Part shown: positions 16,836 through 25,187 of the stretch, one piece after another | Position numbering within the stretch: the first letter of the stretch is position 1 | Layout: the number at the start of each line of letters is the position of its first letter | Assembly (NCBI GenBank): GCA_900772775.1 | Contig: CAAGRW010000085.1 | Span: forward strand, 1-30,263 | DNA: 30,263 bases | From: Candidatus Rifleibacteriota bacterium | GTDB lineage: Bacteria > Vulcanimicrobiota > Xenobia > Xenobiales > Xenobiaceae | Direction of reading: 5' to 3' | Translations under genes and position numbers: made by a program | Notes under the pieces: generated by a model | The model's database searches: none | The model's input: only the letters and a program-made list of their open reading frames with translations | Told to the model about the DNA's origin: nothing

Positions 16836-18971
16836 TTAGCGCTGGCGGCTGGGGAGAGAAAAGTGCTTTAAGGCTCGTCCTAAGGCCATCATGGGGAAGT
16901 AGTGGCGGTACATGGCATAGCTGAGCATAAAGCCGCGGCTTAACTCTTGGCCCTGGTCTAAGACGGAACCGCTCTTTATTTCGGTACGGGCACCGGCACC
17001 GTAGCCGGGGAAGCCCGTGCCTGTGTATTCTTTTTGCTCCCAAGTTCCGTCTTTTTGGTTGGCTATGAGCCAATTTAAGCCGCGCAAGATGGCTTGATCG
17101 TAGTGATGATCTTCCAAAGCCAATAAGCCCATGAGAGCCCAGCCGGTCTGACTGGGAGTCGTTTTTCCTTGCCCTTTAAGGCCGGGATTCATGTAAGTTG
17201 CACACGATTCGCCCCAACCGCCATCTTCATGCTGTACGGAAACGAGCCAATCGGCAGCTTTTTTCACCCAAGGGCTTTGCATATCGACGCCAACAGCATT
17301 GAGGGCCGGCAAGATTAAACCTGTGCCGTAAATATAATTGACGCCCCAGCGGCCGAACCAACTGCCATCAGCTTCCTGCTCGCTGCGCAAATATTCTACA
17401 GCTTTGCGCACCATCATGTTATTGTGAATTTTTTGCCCGGCGGTGCCGTAAGCTTCGATAACATGTGCCGTTACATCTGCTGAGGGCGGATCGAGCACTT
17501 CGCCAAAATCACAGAACGGTATTTGACAGACCAGATCGCACGTGTTGTCCTTATCGAAGGCGCCCCAAGCGCCATTGCTGGAGCGCAGAGCTTTTAGCCA
17601 AAGGAAACCGCGTTTTAAAGCTATGTCTACTTCTACAGTGTTGGCAGCTTGGTCGCGGTAGCGCATTAAAGCGGTTAAGGCTACGGCTGCATCGTCAACG
17701 TCTGGATAACAATCATTTTCGTATTCGAAGGCCCAACCGCCAGGTTCGACGCCGGGGCTGTTTACTTGCCAATCGCCTCTTGAGAGAATTTGCTCATCTA
17801 AAGTATAGCGCAAAGCTTTTTGAATCATCTCTTGTCGGCCGTCGGCGCCGCAATCGCTTAAAGCGACCAAGCTTAATACCGTATCCCAGACTGGCGAAGT
17901 GCAGCATTGCAAGTAGGTTCCTTGCTCGGTTTTGAAAGCCCAAGGCTCGTTGAAAGCTTGCAAGCCAGCTTTCATAACTGGATGTTTTAAAGAGTAACCT
18001 TGAGTGTATAAACCTACCAAAGCATAGATCCAGGGAGGCTGAATGCCTGCCCAACAACCGTCATTTTCCTGGCGCTCGATAATCCATTGCTCGCAGAGTT
18101 TTAAGGCCATTTTGCGCAAAGGCTTAAAGGGCGACTTGGTTGTGTAAAGACCCAAAAGTTTATCGGCTGCTGCAAAGAATTTGCCCCAAGGAGTAGTGGC
18201 TTTGGGCAACGAGTAGTCCATCTTCTCGCGTCCCTGGGGGAATAATTCATCCAAACGTTTGTCAGCAGGCAACTTCTTGACGGGATGATCGGCGGAAATT
18301 AAACACAAAGATACAATAGTGGCACGTCCCCAACTGGCAAATTTATATAAATTGATAGGGAACCAATTAGGTAAAAGAACTATTTCCGGGGGCAAATTGG
18401 GGCAAGCTTCCCAAGGCCACTCTCCCAAAAGGGCCAGCCAGAAGCGGGTAAATACTCTTATATGTTTTAAGCCGCCTTTAGATAAGATCCATTCTCTGGC
18501 TTGACGCATATGGGGAGCTTCGGGGGCATGGCCGGCTATTCTTAAAGCTGTATAGCTTTCAACAGTAGCGTTGATGTCACCAATCTGGGAATCGTAATAG
18601 ACGCTCCAAGAACCGTCCGGACGCTGCTCGCTGAGAATGGAGCGCACCACATCGTCGTATTTGGGATCGTCAGTAATGCCGAGGAAATACATGGCAATAA
18701 TCCACTCAGCTTCAATAGCTGAGTTGGTTTTTAAGAAACCTGCCCAATAGCCGCGCTCAGTTTGCTCTTTTTTGAGCCAATTTACCGCAGAATCGATAGT
18801 CGCATTAAGCGAAGCTGTCCAAGCATTGCGCTCTTGTTCGCTGGCAAATGGATCGTCTTGAGTTTGAAAAGCTGGTGGCTGAGGAAGAATAACTTCCTGT
18901 GGCTGACCTAAATTGTTAGAATTGCAGCTAAACACTTTTTCAGTGGTGGCGGGCATATTATTGTCGGTCAT
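16836..18971 (-). CDS. shc: Squalene-hopene cyclase
   Basis: A 711-residue class II terpene cyclase that folds squalene into hopene at the membrane, the first committed step to hopanoids. Repeated QW-type motifs run through the protein (for example RPDGSW near 118-122, QENDGCWAG near 301-309, QEADGSW and QHEDGGWGES toward the C-terminus), consistent with the double alpha-barrel. The protonating motif is YPDVDDAA (Asp424, 426 and 427); the Thr usual after DxDD is Ala428. About 40 polar residues precede the fold. The length is at the upper end for the family. The ATG follows AAGGAGATACC. It lies 15 bases after a small membrane-protein gene. Confidence 0.95.
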   Translation of the reverse strand: MTDNNMPATTEKVFSCNSNNLGQPQEVILPQPPAFQTQDDPFASEQERNAWTASLNATIDSAVNWLKKEQTERGYWAGFLKTNSAIEAEWIIAMYFLGITDDPKYDDVVRSILSEQRPDGSWSVYYDSQIGDINATVESYTALRIAGHAPEAPHMRQAREWILSKGGLKHIRVFTRFWLALLGEWPWEACPNLPPEIVLLPNWFPINLYKFASWGRATIVSLCLISADHPVKKLPADKRLDELFPQGREKMDYSLPKATTPWGKFFAAADKLLGLYTTKSPFKPLRKMALKLCEQWIIERQENDGCWAGIQPPWIYALVGLYTQGYSLKHPVMKAGLQAFNEPWAFKTEQGTYLQCCTSPVWDTVLSLVALSDCGADGRQEMIQKALRYTLDEQILSRGDWQVNSPGVEPGGWAFEYENDCYPDVDDAAVALTALMRYRDQAANTVEVDIALKRGFLWLKALRSSNGAWGAFDKDNTCDLVCQIPFCDFGEVLDPPSADVTAHVIEAYGTAGQKIHNNMMVRKAVEYLRSEQEADGSWFGRWGVNYIYGTGLILPALNAVGVDMQSPWVKKAADWLVSVQHEDGGWGESCATYMNPGLKGQGKTTPSQTGWALMGLLALEDHHYDQAILRGLNWLIANQKDGTWEQKEYTGTGFPGYGAGARTEIKSGSVLDQGQELSRGFMLSYAMYRHYFPMMALGRALKHFSLPSRQR

Positions 18972-18986
18972 GCTGACGGTATCTCC

Positions 18987-19409
18987 TTAGTGGTTTTTGT
19001 CGGTATCGGTGTGAAGCTTAAAAAACTGTTCGGCTCGTTTTTGTTCACTGGTTTGGAGTAATTTGAGACGTCCGAAAACATCGGTTACAAAAGCTATGAC
19101 AAAAACGATACTGAGAGCAAAGGCCTGGTTCCATTGTCGGTTATAGGCGTCTAAAGCTCCCTGATCGGCAGGTGGAGCGTTGTCTGGACGCGGTTGCAAA
19201 AACTGAGGATCGAGCGTATGGAGCAAGTAGGCCACAGTAACGATAGTGACTATCTTGAGTACACGGGCCACAAACCAAACAGAAAAAAAACTGTGGTTGA
19301 TACCATTTTTTCTTTCGCGACGCACAAAATAAAAGTCGCTTATCAGCATACAAACGGCGATTACCAACAATATTACGGGTACAATGCCGCAAACTAAGGT
19401 ATAAGCCAC
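18987..19409 (-). CDS. Small membrane protein preceding squalene-hopene cyclase
   Basis: A 140-residue protein I do not recognise. Three transmembrane segments are visible: residues about 4-24, 43-62 and 94-112. A short Pro/Asp-rich loop (LQPRPDNAPPADQG) sits between the second and third, and a charged tail follows. The start is GTG at 19409 behind AGGTGA at short spacing. It ends 15 bases before squalene-hopene cyclase, so the two are probably co-transcribed, and it may act in hopanoid handling at the membrane; that is inference from position. No known hopanoid-gene motif is visible. Confidence 0.65.
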   Translation of the reverse strand: MAYTLVCGIVPVILLVIAVCMLISDFYFVRRERKNGINHSFFSVWFVARVLKIVTIVTVAYLLHTLDPQFLQPRPDNAPPADQGALDAYNRQWNQAFALSIVFVIAFVTDVFGRLKLLQTSEQKRAEQFFKLHTDTDKNH

Positions 19410-19587
19410 AATTCACCTGCTAATTAAAATAATTTAGGGCAGGCAACCAAAGACAGTGTATAGTTGTGCAAACAAGACTGCAAGAGCACCCAACCCAAGG
19501 GCCGTTTTCTCCTCAGTTTGGTAAAAGCCTTTAGTATAAAAAGCAAAAACTCAACTAGGTGCGTGTAGATAGGCTGGCGGCAGATCG

Positions 19588-21453
19588 CTAGGCTAAGCCT
19601 ACTACGCGATATATTTCTACTGGAGCGGTGCGATTGCGCACGTAGATTTTGCGTACAAACTTGGCATTTATGCCTTCATCGAGACTGTCGCCGCAAATGA
19701 AAATTTCGTTGGGTCTACTGTTGGAAAGGTTGCTCAATCTGGTGGCTCCGGATAATAAATCACGCATATTCTCGACGGTAAACGGCCCTCTGGCTAAGGC
19801 TGGTTTGACTAATCCGGAATATATACCAGAAGCTATAGTAGGGAGTTTGAGCAAGTTATAATTTTGACCGAGCTGACGGAGGCTCATTCTGGTGCGAATA
19901 ATGGAACGTACGGCTCTTAAGCCGGCATATTCGTCTATAAAGGCAGCTTTGACATTGGCTCCTTCATTGAGAATGATAAAGCCTCCGTTGACTTCGACGG
20001 CTTCGCGCATAACTTGGCTGATATGGGCGGCCAACTGAGTCAAAGATAAAGTGGGCAAGGGCAAATTTTTTAAAGAAGCAGTCATGGTCAAGATTGTAAC
20101 TCGCGGCGGTACAGCCGGTTCTTTAGACTCAATGATACTTTTTAAAGAGTGCAATTGAACTTGATTACCAGGCGTCTCCGGGCGATTGGTAACAACTTCG
20201 TCTTGTAAGCTGTTCAGTAGCTCTTCTTCTCGTGAGTATGACTCGAGTATATGATCGTCTTGATAATCTTGGATAAATTGTTCTGATAATTCCTCGCGAT
20301 TGACTCGATCTGCTCCTATTTTTTGAGCTTCATCCCAAATGTCTCCGGTGCCAGACATAAAGGGATCGCTGACTTGAGGTACGCTTTTTAGATCGTCGCT
20401 GGAGGAAGAGGCAAACTGCTCTGTGGAGGACACTATTCCGTCTTCTGCGGCGTCGTTGGGAAGAGCTTGAGGAAGCTTGGGAGGGAGTGAAGTTGCTCTT
20501 TCTCCTTGAGGAGTAGCGGCTGGGTGAGGAATGGCTTCGGCATTATGATGAATATGCTGGCGTTCGGCTTGGGCAACTTCGTTCTCAGTTTCGGGAGAGA
20601 CGTAATGCACTGAACCTATGCGCAGCATTCTTACGACTTGAATAAGTTTTTCTTTTAAAACTAGGGCTGAATTGGGACGATATTTGGGATTTTTGTTCAT
20701 CAGCCACATGATTATTTGCTCTATTTCGATAGGCAAATTGGGCTCGACCGAAGTTGGACGCTGAGCTTTGTCGTAAACTTGCATACGCAAAATTGCTGCG
20801 GCGTCTTCGGCGGAAAATGGCGTTATACCACAAAAAATTTCATATAAAATGACACCTACTGCGTAAAGATCTGAGCGCAAGTCGGCTTCTTTGCCTTGAG
20901 CTTGCTCCGGAGACATATAGGTGCATGTTCCCAGAGCGGTGCCCGATTTAGTTAGAGCTGTCAAATCAGCGGCGAAACTAATTTTGGCTAAGCCAAAGTC
21001 CAACACTTTGATATGGCCCAGGTGGTTAACAAAGATATTGTCCGGTTTCAAATCACGATGAATAATACCGCGGCTGTGGGCGTGATAGAGTGCATCGCAC
21101 AGTTCTGCAGTTAAAAGCAGAATCTTTTCTGGAGAAGGACGATAAGCTCTCACATAATAGCGCAGCGATTTGCCTGTCAGCAGCTCCATAACAATAAAAG
21201 GACGGCCATGAAAAGTACCATATTCGTATACTTTCACTATACCGGGATGATTGAGCTTTTGAGCTGCCTGGGCTTCACGGGCAAAGCGTTTGCGAGATGA
21301 TTCTCTTTCACACAAAGCCGGAAGCAGCAATTTTACCGCTACATCCTGTCCGGTTACTCTGTCTAAAGCGCGATAGACTTCACCCATGCCGCCGCTGCCC
21401 AGGCGCTCCAAGAGCATGTATCTATTCTCTATAACTTGGCCGTCTATTTCCAT
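19588..21453 (-). CDS. Ser/Thr protein kinase with a degenerate nucleotide-cyclase-like C-terminus
   Basis: A 621-residue Hanks-type kinase. Residues 12-275 hold the kinase domain: the Gly loop GSGGMGEVY (19-27), Lys41, HRDLKPDN (132-139), DFG (152-154) and the SPEQAQG activation segment, all intact. A low-complexity acidic linker spans about 290-445. Residues 452-621 align by eye with a class III adenylate/guanylate cyclase domain, but both metal-binding Asp are lost (Thr458, Ala499), and the Asn of the VNxAxRL motif is Ser. There is no membrane helix. The frame extends to a GTG at 21537, but that codon lies inside the preceding gene's terminator; the ATG at 21453 sits just before the kinase fold and is preferred, with only a weak GAG-type site. 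Its substrate is unknown. Confidence 0.88.
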   Translation of the reverse strand: MEIDGQVIENRYMLLERLGSGGMGEVYRALDRVTGQDVAVKLLLPALCERESSRKRFAREAQAAQKLNHPGIVKVYEYGTFHGRPFIVMELLTGKSLRYYVRAYRPSPEKILLLTAELCDALYHAHSRGIIHRDLKPDNIFVNHLGHIKVLDFGLAKISFAADLTALTKSGTALGTCTYMSPEQAQGKEADLRSDLYAVGVILYEIFCGITPFSAEDAAAILRMQVYDKAQRPTSVEPNLPIEIEQIIMWLMNKNPKYRPNSALVLKEKLIQVVRMLRIGSVHYVSPETENEVAQAERQHIHHNAEAIPHPAATPQGERATSLPPKLPQALPNDAAEDGIVSSTEQFASSSSDDLKSVPQVSDPFMSGTGDIWDEAQKIGADRVNREELSEQFIQDYQDDHILESYSREEELLNSLQDEVVTNRPETPGNQVQLHSLKSIIESKEPAVPPRVTILTMTASLKNLPLPTLSLTQLAAHISQVMREAVEVNGGFIILNEGANVKAAFIDEYAGLRAVRSIIRTRMSLRQLGQNYNLLKLPTIASGIYSGLVKPALARGPFTVENMRDLLSGATRLSNLSNSRPNEIFICGDSLDEGINAKFVRKIYVRNRTAPVEIYRVVGLA

Positions 21454-21492
21454 CTTAAACTCACGATTGATTGTTTTATCTCGGCTGACAAC

Positions 21493-21542
21493 AGAAAAAG
21501 GCGGGGGCCGATTTCCTCTGCAGAAGAATCGGCTCACCCCGC
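21493..21542 (-). terminator. Strong terminator after the transglutaminase-fold gene
   Basis: On the minus strand GCGGGG and GCCGATT pair with AATCGGC and CCCCGC, with a three-base bulge, followed directly by CTTTTTCT. It ends the gene finishing at 21603 and rules out the extended kinase start at 21537. Confidence 0.88.
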
Positions 21543-21602
21543 TTTATTTACCCCTTTTATCGTTCTTTTTCTTAGTAGTTCGCTTTAAGTTGTTGCTCGA
21601 AA

Positions 21603-24600
21603 TTACAGCTCAAAGCGAGTATCTTCTAAATACATCTCCAAATCCTGGCTAGGAATGCTTATTTTCAAAACTTTACCAGTTTTTAAATCCATGTAGAAAA
21701 GCATACCTTTTTCAGTATCGAGACGAGCCGTCTCTACTTCTCTTCCGTCGGGCATAGTAATTGTTTCGTCGGCATCAGCTCTTTGAATGGCAAGATCTTG
21801 CACTTTAAGAGAACCTGGAATAAAAGCTTTGAAGCTATAAGCTTCATCATCTTCGCTCTCGGAAGCGTTGCTTGGAGTAAAAGTACCGGCTCCAGTTTCT
21901 CCTACTTGCCCCTTCAATTCGGAATTGCCGTCTTTGTTATCTGCAACAGAAGCTGATTCTGGAGCGATAACTTCGCTAGAATTTACTACTCCGGTATTGG
22001 GATCAACTTTTGGCAACTCAGATTCTGATTGGGTTTCTTCATCGGCTTTTTCCGTAGCGACCACTGGACTTTGCTCTACAACCAAAGCCCACTGAGATAA
22101 GAAACGTGGATCGACAAGATAGGTGCCTATGGAATAAGGAATTTGGCGAGTCTTAGGCTCGGCAGCTTCTTCATTTTTGGCAGGATCTGCCTTGGCACCG
22201 CTGGCCTCAGCATTTTGCTCGGCTACTTGTTTAGCCTTTTCGGCTTCGGCCGCTTGCTGTTTCGCTTCGTCATAGCAAGCTTTTACTTCAAGCAAGCGAT
22301 CTTTAGCGTCTTGACGTGCTTTAAGTTCAGCTTGCTTTTTAGCTTCGGCCTCGGCCGCTTCTTTATCGGCATCTGAAATAGCAGCTTCTGGCAAGTCTTC
22401 AGTTTTGTCTACATCTCCAGAAGCGCCTTGAGTAGCCTCACTAAGTCCCTGGCCAAGTTTATCAGTCTCCGCAGCATCAGCAGAGGACGCATCTTGCTTC
22501 CCGAGTGTCTCCAAATTGTTGTCCGTCTTCTCGGCGTTCGCCTTCTCCTCGGTTGGCTGAGTTTGCGCCTTGAGTTGCGCAGTGTTGGGCGTGGACTGAG
22601 TATTCGCATTAGTTTGTTCGACTTGAATAGACTCAGGAAGGGGAGGATTTTGCTCAAGCTGAGCTTCTTCCGCTTGTACTTCACTTTGTTTTTCGGCCTC
22701 TGCTTTTTCACGCTCTATGAGCGCTTTGGATTTAGCCGGTCTGGGCAGTGACTTTGATTCTTTAAGATCGAGAGCTTGGGTAATGTTGGTGCCCTTGAAG
22801 GCAAAACTTTCGTGATGAACTTTTACGCCGTTGTCTTCTGTGGCTTGGAAGGAAATAGGCAAACCGTTTTGGTTCATACTGAGCGTGCTCTCGAAGACAA
22901 GAGGCGTCTCTTCGCGTAAAATTACCGATTCAGACTTAAAGTCGTAAGTCTCGCCGCCTTCACGCACTTCCATATCATACATATAGGAACTTTCCAAACC
23001 GATAAGTTTACCTTTATGATAGATGCCGTAGGTGCGTTTTTCACCTATAGGCCACTTGAGGGCTGTCTTGAAATAGTCGGTGGTGCGAGGTGGGCGAGGA
23101 GAAAATTTCTCGACGTAAATATCCATGGCTTGGAGATCGCCGCTTTCCCACAAAGTGATATGAGAAGCGTTAATAAAGCCCGATTCGTTGGTGGTGGGGT
23201 CGAAAGCAACCCAGCCATCTTCGGCGCCCAACCAGGCTTCTGTCCAGCGGTGCACTGTAAAAGAGCCTTTGTTATAAGACAAACCTCCCACAACTCGAGC
23301 GGGAATCTTTACCGCTCTGAGTAAGGCGGTTAAAAGCAAGGCTTTACCTTCTGGATTGCCCACTTGGTTCTCCAAAGTTTGGCGTGCTGAGGGTAAAGCT
23401 ACGCCTTCGGCTATTTGGTTGGATACATAGCCATTTAAGCGTTGGGCAGCTTGGAAAGCTGTTTCCGATTTCCACGTGACTTCTTTGGCTTTAGTAGTCA
23501 GGCTGTTAACTTCGAGCTCAATACCTGGGCAAGCTTGTAAATATTTTTCGAGTTCACTAGGTACAGTTTCAGTAAAGGGAAATTTTGCTTTGGGGGTTTC
23601 ACCTTTTAAATCACTGCTTACCACGGCGCGTCCCTTTATCTGTCCTTCTTTGACTTCACCGTAGAATTGTTGCTTATAATTTTTAATTTGGTGCTGGGCC
23701 AGTTCTCCGCCACGCAATCTTAAATCTACAAAAGCTTCCAAATGAGTGAGTTTGTCAGGATCTTGGAAATAAATATTGGAAATCTCTGAATTGGCTTTAA
23801 TGCGTTGTCCAGAAGATTTGGCTACAGCCGAAACTACACCGGGAGTAGAACGACGGAAAACTAAACCGGAACCGATCTCTTTTATTTCAGCCAATTCATA
23901 ATTTTTGGCATAGACGCGCACGTAAGCCAAAGGTGCTGAGTTTACATCAGTTATTTTATAAACAAAAGTTGTGTGTGCAACTCCATTGCGATCTTTCCAA
24001 GTTTCTTTGATAGGTTTGTAAACTATAGTTTTACCTATGCCTTGTAAGATAGGGTCGTAAGTTTCTAAAACTCCGCCCTGAGAAGCGGCCCTGACCATAA
24101 GCCAATAGTGCTCTGGGAAGGTATCAAGATGACCCCACAAGTTATTAAAGACGATCAGAGGAGGCTTATTAGCTGCATATTTTTGCAAATATCCTTGCTC
24201 TTTGCCCATATAGTTGTTGTTTTGGGCGATAAAATCTTCGGAGTATATACAATTAACACTTAAGGCGTCTTTGCTTTTTTGCTCGCCTTGAATGCAAAGG
24301 AATAAAGCTGGCGCTAAAGTTTTTTTATCTATTTGGGTGTTGGCGGTGAATTTCAGATCTTGTACCGTATCTACGCCCATTTTTATGCGCGAAGCAGAAT
24401 CCATGACATAAGTAGACTGCCCGCCTAAGGTTAAAAGGCGATTGATTTTGTATTGTGAGTAGCCTACCAATTGGCCGGCATATTCAATGGCAAAATAGTT
24501 GTCGGTACCAATAGCCAGATCGTTTTTAACAACTCGCGGCCCCTGAGGAACTTCTGATTCGGGCAAAGGTTGCGCCAATTCCAATTTGGCCGGACGCTCT

Positions 24601-25052
24601 TTTATTTTGGCAGTGTTTTTCTTCTTGGCTTTTACGGGTGAGGGAGCCGGAGCGTATTTGTCCCAAGGGTTTTTGCCAGTTACTTCCGGTAAATTTTCTT
24701 CTACTTCTGGACTGCCCTCGGCGGTAGCTGGAATAGGCATAGCCTTTTCAGAAACTTTTGGAGTAGAGGCTTTTTTAGAATTTGAAGGCTCGGCTTGGTA
24801 TTTGTCCCAAGGGTTGGCTGAAGAATCTGTTGTGGGAGCAACAGATGATGATGGAGCGACGCTCGGATCGGCGCCTTTGGCTTTGGCTGCCGGTTCGGCT
24901 TGGTATTTGTCCCAAGGATTGGCTTGAGCTACCGCTTGAGAGTAGGTATTGTACAGACGACCATGAACTTGAGGCTCTTTTGAGTAAGCTGCCGACCAAG
25001 GAGCTAAGCAAAGTAAAGAAACAGCTGCTGCAGTAAAAGTGAGTCTGTTCAT
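21603..25052 (-). CDS. Large exported protein with a transglutaminase-like domain lacking the catalytic Cys
   Basis: A 1149-residue protein with a signal peptide (residues 1 to about 22, ending near SAAYS). A Pro/Ala/Lys-rich region follows with three NPWDKY repeats (residues 45-50, 80-85 and 128-133). After a long unrecognised beta-rich region, residues 530-620 hold a transglutaminase-like core: ALLLTALLRAVKIPARVVGG, then His601 in VHRWTEAWLG and Asp618 in AFDPT. The Cys expected four residues before the first Ala is Pro567 (GNPEGK), so peptidase or transglutaminase activity is doubtful. Residues 770-965 are a charged Ala/Glu/Lys/Gln-rich segment, likely coiled coil. The last 80 residues are a compact domain. 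The ATG at 25052 has only a distant AGGA. No function can be assigned. Confidence 0.82.
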   Translation of the reverse strand: MNRLTFTAAAVSLLCLAPWSAAYSKEPQVHGRLYNTYSQAVAQANPWDKYQAEPAAKAKGADPSVAPSSSVAPTTDSSANPWDKYQAEPSNSKKASTPKVSEKAMPIPATAEGSPEVEENLPEVTGKNPWDKYAPAPSPVKAKKKNTAKIKERPAKLELAQPLPESEVPQGPRVVKNDLAIGTDNYFAIEYAGQLVGYSQYKINRLLTLGGQSTYVMDSASRIKMGVDTVQDLKFTANTQIDKKTLAPALFLCIQGEQKSKDALSVNCIYSEDFIAQNNNYMGKEQGYLQKYAANKPPLIVFNNLWGHLDTFPEHYWLMVRAASQGGVLETYDPILQGIGKTIVYKPIKETWKDRNGVAHTTFVYKITDVNSAPLAYVRVYAKNYELAEIKEIGSGLVFRRSTPGVVSAVAKSSGQRIKANSEISNIYFQDPDKLTHLEAFVDLRLRGGELAQHQIKNYKQQFYGEVKEGQIKGRAVVSSDLKGETPKAKFPFTETVPSELEKYLQACPGIELEVNSLTTKAKEVTWKSETAFQAAQRLNGYVSNQIAEGVALPSARQTLENQVGNPEGKALLLTALLRAVKIPARVVGGLSYNKGSFTVHRWTEAWLGAEDGWVAFDPTTNESGFINASHITLWESGDLQAMDIYVEKFSPRPPRTTDYFKTALKWPIGEKRTYGIYHKGKLIGLESSYMYDMEVREGGETYDFKSESVILREETPLVFESTLSMNQNGLPISFQATEDNGVKVHHESFAFKGTNITQALDLKESKSLPRPAKSKALIEREKAEAEKQSEVQAEEAQLEQNPPLPESIQVEQTNANTQSTPNTAQLKAQTQPTEEKANAEKTDNNLETLGKQDASSADAAETDKLGQGLSEATQGASGDVDKTEDLPEAAISDADKEAAEAEAKKQAELKARQDAKDRLLEVKACYDEAKQQAAEAEKAKQVAEQNAEASGAKADPAKNEEAAEPKTRQIPYSIGTYLVDPRFLSQWALVVEQSPVVATEKADEETQSESELPKVDPNTGVVNSSEVIAPESASVADNKDGNSELKGQVGETGAGTFTPSNASESEDDEAYSFKAFIPGSLKVQDLAIQRADADETITMPDGREVETARLDTEKGMLFYMDLKTGKVLKISIPSQDLEMYLEDTRFEL

Positions 25053-25123
25053 AAGCTTGAGAAAAATCCTGACCTAATGAGTAAAAAATTCGTGTTCTGA
25101 CTAAACAGATAGGTAATTGTTTC

Positions 25124-25154
25124 AAAAGCCGCAGCTTTTCCTTTTAGAAAAGCT
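25124..25154 (-). terminator. Overlapping alternative hairpins after the metalloprotease gene
   Basis: AGCTTTTC pairs with GAAAAGCT (25133-25140 and 25147-25154). The same AGCTTTT block can instead pair with AAAAGC at 25124-25129, so the two hairpins exclude each other. A short T run (CTTTTG) follows on the minus strand. Probably a weak terminator. Confidence 0.5.
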
Positions 25155-25187
25155 AGTCGACTTTCTTTGATAGTTATAAATTCTTGA

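Noticed and set aside
17465..17935. A 156-codon plus-strand open frame antisense to squalene-hopene cyclase
   Set aside because: The product is a Leu/Arg-rich string typical of antisense shadow frames; the cyclase gene on the minus strand is certain.
22150..22750. The charged Ala/Glu/Lys/Gln-rich stretch as a separate or transferred gene
   Set aside because: It is in frame within the exported protein, with codon use like its surroundings, and reads as a coiled-coil or disordered linker.
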